A stretch of DNA of 64,000 nt from Leucobacter sp. CX169 (GTDB lineage: Bacteria > Actinomycetota > Actinomycetes > Actinomycetales > Microbacteriaceae), in contig NZ_CP071051.1 in NCBI RefSeq assembly GCF_017161405.1, positions 2,170,001 through 2,234,000 of the forward strand. Reading direction: 5' to 3'. Within the stretch, counting starts at the first letter, position 1, and the number at the start of each line of letters is the position of its first letter. This document shows, piece after piece, positions 59,018 to 64,000 of this stretch. Under the pieces are notes generated by a model that had not been told where the DNA came from, did no database searches, and worked only from the letters and a program-made list of their open reading frames with translations. The translations under genes and the position numbers were made by a program.

Positions 59018-60508
59018 ATGGAAGAAATCCAGCCCCGAGACCCGCACCCAGGTGCGAGTTTCGACGTCGCGCGGACATTGATCAGCAGCTACATCCGCGC
59101 GGTCGATCTCGACGAGCGAATCGCTCGCGCGGCAGTGGCCTCGCAGTACGAAGCGATTGAGCAGGCTCGAGCATTCGCCGTGAACGAGGGTCGGTTTTCG
59201 CAGGAATTTGCGATCCGCAGCCTCACCGCGGAAATTGCCACGACGCTGGGTCTGCACGAAGCGACCGCGGTCACCCTCATCCACGAGGCAGAGGCACTCG
59301 TACAACACTTCCCCACCACGCTGCAGTCGCTGTCCGAAGGCTCCATTTCTCGGCAGCACGTGCGCGTGCTGTTGCACGAGGCCTGGTCGCTCCCCCTCGA
59401 GAGGCGCGGCGAGTTCGAGCGGCTCGCACTGCCCCTCGCCCAAGACCTCGTACCTACCCGGTTCCGTCGAGAGGCTCGGAAGCTGCGTGAGCGCATGCAT
59501 ACCGAGTCCATGGCCGAGCGACTCAGGCTCGAGCGGGCCGAGCGGAAGGTGACGGTCGAGCCCGGACGCGATGGAATGTCGTGGCTCACCCTCTACCTCC
59601 CAACTGACCAGGTCGCGGCGATCTCAGCCCGGCTCGATTTCATGGGGCGGCGTACCGCTTCCGATGACGACCCGCGCACCCGGGCACAGCGCGAGGCTGA
59701 TATCGCATCGGATCTGCTGCAACACGGCACGGTCGATCGCGATGTCGCCGCGAGCTCGGCCGCCGCCGGGTCTGTGGGCTCGGTCCGACCGACAATCTTC
59801 GTGACGGTTCCCGTTTTGACCTTGCTGGGTCGCTCGGACGAGCCGGCCTCCCTCGAAGGCTTCGGCCCGATCGACCCCGACACTGCTCGGGAGCTCGCGG
59901 GCGATGCAGCGTCGTTCTTCCGCATCCTCACCCACCCAGAGACTGGCACGTGGATGTCGTACGGCCGCGACGCCTATAAGGTTCCCGCCGACCTGCAACG
60001 GTTCATCCGGCTTCGCGACGGCGTGTGCCGCTTCCCGGGCTGCACCCATCGCGCGATCACGGGCGAGAACGACCACACGGTGGACTGGCAGGACGGCGGC
60101 CACACGAGCGTGGAGAACCTGGCGTCCCTCTGCAAGAAGCATCACCGGTTGAAGCACAACTCGGACTGGCGGGTCGCCCAGCTCGCCGACGGCATCATCG
60201 AATGGACCTCGCCCGCTGGCCGCACGCATCGCACGAGCCCGGACAGCGATTTCGGTGGCATTCACGAGGCAACGCCCGCCCGGCCGACACCCACTCCGCC
60301 AGAACGCGGCCTGCTTCCCACTCGACCGCCGAGACGAGAGGGTCTCCCGCCCAGCGTCCCCGGACGGCGCTCGAGTTCCGCTCGCCCACCGGCCGAGGCG
60401 GTCATTCGCGCAACGCCCGGACTGCCGCACCGATCGCCGCCGAGACGCGAGAAGTCGAAGGCGCGAGTGAGAACGCCCATCCCGAACGACGAAGACCCAC
60501 CCTGTTGA
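59018..60508 (+). CDS. DUF222 / HNH endonuclease domain protein
   Basis: About 496 residues. The N-terminal DUF222 region (YEAIEQARAFAVNEGRF, EIATTLGLHEATAV) is followed by an HNH site, CRFPGCTHRAITGENDHTVD...NLASLCKKHHRLKH, with Cys pairs for zinc. The last 90 residues are Pro/Arg-rich and disordered. Such proteins exist in many copies in actinobacteria and resemble the 13E12 repeat family; their role is unknown. ATG 59018 is chosen; GTG 59003 adds five residues. The 224-bp gap before it carries TTCGCATAGCTG twice and no gene. Confidence 0.85.
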   Translation: MEEIQPRDPHPGASFDVARTLISSYIRAVDLDERIARAAVASQYEAIEQARAFAVNEGRFSQEFAIRSLTAEIATTLGLHEATAVTLIHEAEALVQHFPTTLQSLSEGSISRQHVRVLLHEAWSLPLERRGEFERLALPLAQDLVPTRFRREARKLRERMHTESMAERLRLERAERKVTVEPGRDGMSWLTLYLPTDQVAAISARLDFMGRRTASDDDPRTRAQREADIASDLLQHGTVDRDVAASSAAAGSVGSVRPTIFVTVPVLTLLGRSDEPASLEGFGPIDPDTARELAGDAASFFRILTHPETGTWMSYGRDAYKVPADLQRFIRLRDGVCRFPGCTHRAITGENDHTVDWQDGGHTSVENLASLCKKHHRLKHNSDWRVAQLADGIIEWTSPAGRTHRTSPDSDFGGIHEATPARPTPTPPERGLLPTRPPRREGLPPSVPGRRSSSARPPAEAVIRATPGLPHRSPPRREKSKARVRTPIPNDEDPPC

Positions 60509-60607
60509 CCTGGCAGGTCGGGTCATCTCTACCCTGAGTTCACCACCCCGCGTCCCGACGCGACCCGGTCAAGGCGCGCTCGCATCCGCCTGTGAAAGAC
60601 TCGAACC

Positions 60608-61561
60608 ATGAGCGGTCCGACCTCGCAGCCCCGTGACCCCGGCGACGCCTGGGTCACCCTCCCCGACGGCAGCGAGGTGTGGGGGCTGTTTGGCGCGGCC
60701 GGCCTGCTCGCGATCGATGCCGAGCGCGGCGTGCTGCTGCAGCACCGCGTCGCTTGGAGCCACCATGGCGGCACCTGGGGAATCCCCGGCGGCGCCCGCA
60801 ACCAGGGCGAGAGCGCCGAGGCTGGCGCGATCCGTGAGTCTCAGGAAGAGGCGGGGGTGCCCGACGGCGCCGTCCTGCCCCGCTTCACCCACGTCTACGA
60901 CCGCGACGTCTGGACCTACACGACCGTCGTCGCCGACGTCGTCCGCCCCTTCGAGCCGGTCATCACCGACCCCGAGAGCCTTGAGCTGCGCTGGGTCCCC
61001 ATCGATGAGGTCGACTCGTACCCACTGCACCCCGGATTCGCCGCGTCCTGGCCGATGCTGCGCGAGCAACTGGACACGCGCCCCGCGCTCGTCGTGGACG
61101 CCGCGAACGTCGTCGGCTCGGTGCCCGACGGCTGGTGGCGCGACCGCCGCGGGGCCGGTGAGCGCCTGCGCGACCGCCTCGCCATCGTCGCCCGCGAGGG
61201 CATCCCGGCGGCCGAGCTCGAGCTGCCCGGCGATCGCTGGCACCCCGAGATCGTCATGGTGGCCGAGGGCACCGGCCGCGGCATCGTGAGCGTCTCGCCG
61301 CACGAAAACGTGCCCGGCGTCATCGAGTTCGACGAGTCCCGCAACTTCCCGAGCTACTTCGGCCACGACGGGCTCGGCGGGGTCACCCTGGTCGAGGCCC
61401 CCGGCCACGGCGACGACACGATCGCGGCGGTGACCGCGCGCCTCGTGCGCGACGGCCGACAGGTCTTCACCGTCACGAGCGACCGCGAGCTCGCCCAGCG
61501 CGCCAAGACGGCGGGCGCACAGGTACGCGGCACCGGCTGGCTGCGGGCATTCACCGACTAG
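60608..61561 (+). CDS. NUDIX hydrolase with C-terminal NYN/PIN-like domain
   Basis: 317 residues. The Nudix box is GGARNQGESAEAGAIRESQEEAGV (G-x5-E-x7-RExQEExG-like) at about residues 61-84. From about residue 160 a second domain begins with ALVVDAANVVGSVPDGWWRDRRG; the DAN triplet, the later HGDDTIAAVTARL and TVTSDRELAQRAKTAG match NYN-type nuclease folds. A nucleotide-clearing hydrolase joined to a putative RNase is a recurrent actinobacterial architecture, without known substrate. Confidence 0.82.
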   Translation: MSGPTSQPRDPGDAWVTLPDGSEVWGLFGAAGLLAIDAERGVLLQHRVAWSHHGGTWGIPGGARNQGESAEAGAIRESQEEAGVPDGAVLPRFTHVYDRDVWTYTTVVADVVRPFEPVITDPESLELRWVPIDEVDSYPLHPGFAASWPMLREQLDTRPALVVDAANVVGSVPDGWWRDRRGAGERLRDRLAIVAREGIPAAELELPGDRWHPEIVMVAEGTGRGIVSVSPHENVPGVIEFDESRNFPSYFGHDGLGGVTLVEAPGHGDDTIAAVTARLVRDGRQVFTVTSDRELAQRAKTAGAQVRGTGWLRAFTD

Positions 61562-61567
61562 CTCGTC

Positions 61568-61585
61568 CGGCAGGATCCTGCCCGG
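61568..61585. repeat. Palindromic element, copy 2 (core GGCAGGATCCTGCC)
   Basis: Identical over 18 nt to the element at 609-626, here in the 24-bp gap between two converging genes, a place where a bidirectional terminator would be expected. Confidence 0.45.
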
Positions 61586-62299
61586 TCAGCCGCGCTTTCT
61601 GAGCGCCGCGAGCACACCCGCGACGATGAGCCCCTGGCCGAGCGTGTAGGTCACCATGACGGCGGGGCTCGTCCAGTCGGGCATCGCGTCGGGCAGGAAG
61701 AGCCGGAACGCGAGGATCGAGTCGGAGGCCAGGAACCACACGCCGCCCCAGGCCACGATCGGGCCGCAGCGCGAGGCCGATACCGCGGTCGCGCCGAGCA
61801 CGAGTCCGTACGCGGCGATGCCCCAGAACAGGGCGCCGGTGTGCGGGCCGAGGACGGCGAGCAGCACGACGTACCAGGCGACGTAGGCGAGCGCCCAGAG
61901 CGGCGGGCGGCCCCGCCCGAGGCCGCGCGTGCGCCAGAACAGCGCGATGTAGACGATGTGGGCGACGCCGAACCACAGCAGCATCATGGGAAGTTCGGGC
62001 AGCCCCGGGAAGAAGGTGCCGGCGCCGTCGCCGAGCCACGAGGCCGCGATCGCCGCGAGCAGGGCGATGACTGCAGCACGCGGCCACGGGCGAAGGCCCG
62101 CAGTACCCCACACGGCGGCGAGCGCGAGCGTCGGCATCAGCAGCAGCTTCGTGGGCCCGGCGATCGGGTGCTCGAGCGCGAGGAGCACGACATGGATGAT
62201 CGACACCACGATGTACGGCACAAACGAGAGCCAGGCTCGGGCGGCGCGGGGTGCGGTTTCCGGAAACACGGCTGGGGCTGGGGTTGCTGGGTTACTCAC
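61586..62299 (-). CDS. Lysoplasmalogenase / YhhN-type membrane protein
   Basis: 237 residues with about eight hydrophobic helices. HPIAGPTKLLLMPTLALA, ASWLGDGAGTFFPGL and WFLASDSILAFRLF are the conserved YhhN/TMEM86 blocks; the SDS aspartate and the GD pair are the likely catalytic residues. The family hydrolyses the vinyl-ether bond of lysoplasmalogens in animals; bacterial substrates are less clear. Converges with the NUDIX gene. Confidence 0.85.
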   Translation of the reverse strand: MSNPATPAPAVFPETAPRAARAWLSFVPYIVVSIIHVVLLALEHPIAGPTKLLLMPTLALAAVWGTAGLRPWPRAAVIALLAAIAASWLGDGAGTFFPGLPELPMMLLWFGVAHIVYIALFWRTRGLGRGRPPLWALAYVAWYVVLLAVLGPHTGALFWGIAAYGLVLGATAVSASRCGPIVAWGGVWFLASDSILAFRLFLPDAMPDWTSPAVMVTYTLGQGLIVAGVLAALRKRG

Positions 62300-62326
62300 G
62301 TGTCTCCTTTGACAACGTTCTGGCGG

Positions 62327-62809
62327 CTACAGCCGCTTGCTCATCTTGATGCTGACGGCATCGCTACCGGTGATCTCGTACCCGAGCGCTTCGTAGAGGC
62401 CGCGGGCCGCAACATTGAAGCGGAAGACGCTGAGGCCGAGCATCGTCGCGCCCTCGGAACGAGCGTAGGCCTCGGCGAGCCGCATGGCCGCGCGGCCGTG
62501 CCCCTGCCCGCGCTGACCCGCGTCGACGACGACGTCCCACACCCACCAGGAGGTCGGGTCGTCCGAGTGGTCCTCGCCGACCCACAGGTACCCGACGATC
62601 GCGCCATCGCCCGCGACCAGGTCGAACACGGCGTTCTCGGCGCTCGGGGCTCCCCCGGGGAACTCCTCGGCCATACTCTCGGCCGCTCTGCGCCGAGCCT
62701 CCCCCGGGGCGACTCCGGTCGTGACGAGGTCGGCCGCGTACTCCGCGATGCTGCGCTCCACCCACGCAGGGAACTGGTCACTGCTGATCGGCGCCAAGCG
62801 GAGGGTCAT
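62327..62809 (-). CDS. GNAT-family N-acetyltransferase
   Basis: 160 residues. VWDVVVDAGQRGQGHGRAAM is motif A with the RGQGHG acetyl-CoA loop; LGLSVFRFNVAARGLYEALG is the C-terminal hallmark with the conserved N and Y. This subclass resembles RimI-like and small-molecule acetyltransferases. Substrate unknown. It is transcribed toward the lysoplasmalogenase gene, 27 bp away. Confidence 0.88.
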   Translation of the reverse strand: MTLRLAPISSDQFPAWVERSIAEYAADLVTTGVAPGEARRRAAESMAEEFPGGAPSAENAVFDLVAGDGAIVGYLWVGEDHSDDPTSWWVWDVVVDAGQRGQGHGRAAMRLAEAYARSEGATMLGLSVFRFNVAARGLYEALGYEITGSDAVSIKMSKRL

Positions 62810-62853
62810 GCGTCAAGAATGGCACAGGCCCCGCGGGTGCCAGGGTCGGTGCG

Positions 62854-63276
62854 CTACGCCCCGGCCTGCAGCTGTGCCATGAGCCCCGCGGCGTCTTGCT
62901 GGATCCAGTACTCCGCAATCAGTCCCCGCTCGACCCGGTACACGGCACTTCCGATTGTGGTGATGGGGCGCCCGGTCGGCGAGAACCCCTCGATCTCCCC
63001 GGAGTGAGTGCCGTGCTGGGTCCATCGCGCATACACCTTCACCCCGTCGACGATGAGCTCGTCCACCACCAGCTCGAATGCCCCGAATTGCTCGGTCATC
63101 TCGCGCACGTGCTCCGCATAGTCCTGCGGGTCGCGCTGAATGACAGATCCCTCGGGCGCCCGCACCTGGTGCGCGAACACGGTCGGGGCGAGAAACTCGC
63201 CTGCCCGTTCGGGTGCGGCGCCGCTGCGAACGACGTCGAGGAACTGGCGAACGGTGTCATGGGTGCTGCGATTCAC
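62854..63276 (-). CDS. NTF2-like / SnoaL-type ester cyclase family protein
   Basis: 140 residues of cone-shaped alpha+beta barrel type. VRQFLDVVRSGAAPERAGEFLAPTVFAHQV, HVREMTEQFGAFELVVDELI, ARWTQHGTHSGEIEGFSPTGRPITT and GLIAEYWIQQDAAGLMAQL are the usual SnoaL-like polyketide cyclase/ester cyclase blocks. Most family members outside polyketide clusters have no known substrate. Confidence 0.8.
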   Translation of the reverse strand: MNRSTHDTVRQFLDVVRSGAAPERAGEFLAPTVFAHQVRAPEGSVIQRDPQDYAEHVREMTEQFGAFELVVDELIVDGVKVYARWTQHGTHSGEIEGFSPTGRPITTIGSAVYRVERGLIAEYWIQQDAAGLMAQLQAGA

Positions 63277-63285
63277 CGGGCCAGC

Positions 63286-64000
63286 CTAGCGCTCACCGGT
63301 CGCGTTCTCGGTCTCAGCCGGGGCGCTCGGCGCTGCGGGTGCGACCCCGCGCCGCGGCCCCGCCAGCGCCGGCTCCTGCCGGAACTGCCCCGTGAGCACG
63401 AGCACGACGACGGCCACCGCCACCACGCCCCACGCCACGACGCCGATGGGGCCGACGATCGCGAGATCCAGCGGCGCCCCCGCCATCGCGAAGAGCAGGA
63501 TCGCCCCGCCGCCCGCGTTCAGCGCGCCGTGGGCGAAGACCGCGGGCCAGACCGATCCGGTGCGCAGCCGCGTCCATCCCAGCAGCACGCCCCAGGCGAC
63601 GCAGCCGCCGACCATGAAGGCCACACCGGTCCAGTCGGTGCGCGCGAAGTTGTAGCCGAGCAGGATCATCGGCGAGTGCCAGAGCCCCCAGATCACGCCG
63701 GAGATGATGAGTGCGGGCCAGACCCCGAGCGGGCGGAGCGCCGGCAGCAGCCACCCGCGCCACCCGATTTCTTCTCCGAACGTCGCGAAGATGTTGAACA
63801 CCGCGCCGACCGGAATCATGATCAGCTGCGTCACGACGAGCACGCCCATCGGCGGCAGGCTCGACATCAACTCGGGCGGCACACTCTCGCTGAGCAACGC
63901 CGCAAACCCCGAGAACCCCGAGAACCCCACGAGATCAAGCTTCGCGAGCCCGAAGGCCGCCGAAAGCAGGATCCCGACCGCGATCAGCACCAGCGGACCG
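63286..64000 (-). CDS. CPBP-family intramembrane metalloprotease (5' end outside window)
   Basis: At least 237 residues; the frame stays open to the right edge, so the true start is not seen. The glutamate motif is FGEEIGWRGWLLPAL (EExxxR), then WGLWHSPMILLG with the second-motif histidine, and VFAHGALNAGGG with the third motif. Several hydrophobic helices surround them, as in CAAX protease/bacteriocin-processing (CPBP) proteins. The last 25 residues are Pro/Ala-rich. Its substrate is unknown. Confidence 0.85.
   Translation of the reverse strand, partial: GPLVLIAVGILLSAAFGLAKLDLVGFSGFSGFAALLSESVPPELMSSLPPMGVLVVTQLIMIPVGAVFNIFATFGEEIGWRGWLLPALRPLGVWPALIISGVIWGLWHSPMILLGYNFARTDWTGVAFMVGGCVAWGVLLGWTRLRTGSVWPAVFAHGALNAGGGAILLFAMAGAPLDLAIVGPIGVVAWGVVAVAVVVLVLTGQFRQEPALAGPRRGVAPAAPSAPAETENATGER

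Noticed and set aside
1-64000. CRISPR array or cas genes
   Set aside because: No regularly spaced repeats and no Cas1/Cas2-like frames seen; the only HEPN-type protein noted is the Abi_2 gene.

Overview
The window is GC-rich actinobacterial chromosome. Dense ATGA/GTGA gene overlaps, leaderless-type promoters, a complete C50-type carotenoid operon, DUF222/HNH and DUF1206 proteins, and GTG starts all fit the Microbacteriaceae (Leucobacter- or Microbacterium-like). The genus is an inference only.

Left chromosomal part (1-25.3 kb). A 5'-truncated zinc-type dehydrogenase, a GTPase with a hydrophobic tail, a membrane protein, a siderophore-interacting flavoprotein and a beta-lactamase-like hydrolase lead to the carotenoid locus. 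There a MarR regulator is divergent from idi-crtE-crtB-crtI-crtYe-(crtYf/crtEb fusion), six genes coupled by 1-4 bp overlaps. Converging on it is a three-gene operon: a HEAT-repeat/glycosyltransferase fusion, a UGT-type glycosyltransferase and an SDR-DUF2867 protein, which may modify the carotenoid end product. Then follow an NCS2 nucleobase permease, a choloylglycine-hydrolase-family amidase, a TspO-like protein, a long-chain acyl-CoA synthetase, DUF1295 and DUF1206 membrane proteins, a GNAT enzyme and a patatin.

Accessory zone (25.3-52.2 kb). It begins with an IS5-type transposase remnant, a lipoprotein and an IS3-family element. Next come two integrated elements in tandem, defined by three copies of a 32-bp sequence from the 3' end of tRNA-Pro(GGG), at 28553, 45601 and 52129. 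Only the last copy belongs to an intact tRNA. Element A (17 kb) carries a DUF6602 nuclease-like gene, a type I restriction locus (hsdR split by an IS3-family element, hsdS, a GIY-YIG/DUF4357 gene, an Abi_2/AbiF-like HEPN gene with a structured leader RNA, hsdM), an AbiEi-like gene, a tyrosine integrase with an excisionase-like protein, small ORFs, a Pr6Pr membrane protein and a UvrA-like ATPase. Element B (6.5 kb) carries a putative methyltransferase-DUF262/DUF1524-DUF262 operon whose first gene is cut by a second copy of the same IS type. No integrase is left in B.

Right chromosomal part (52.2-64 kb). A sugar locus is divergent around 57.2 kb: pfkB kinase, lipoprotein-binding protein, two permeases and a GNAT gene on one strand, and a family 4 glycosidase on the other. 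It is followed by a DUF222/HNH protein, a NUDIX-NYN-like fusion, a lysoplasmalogenase-like protein, a GNAT enzyme, an NTF2-like protein and a CPBP protease cut by the window end.

The most interesting parts are the tandem tRNA-Pro islands, the AbiF-like gene with its RNA leader inside an hsd operon, the methyltransferase/double-DUF262 operon, and the crtYf-crtEb fusion with its glycosyltransferase neighbours.
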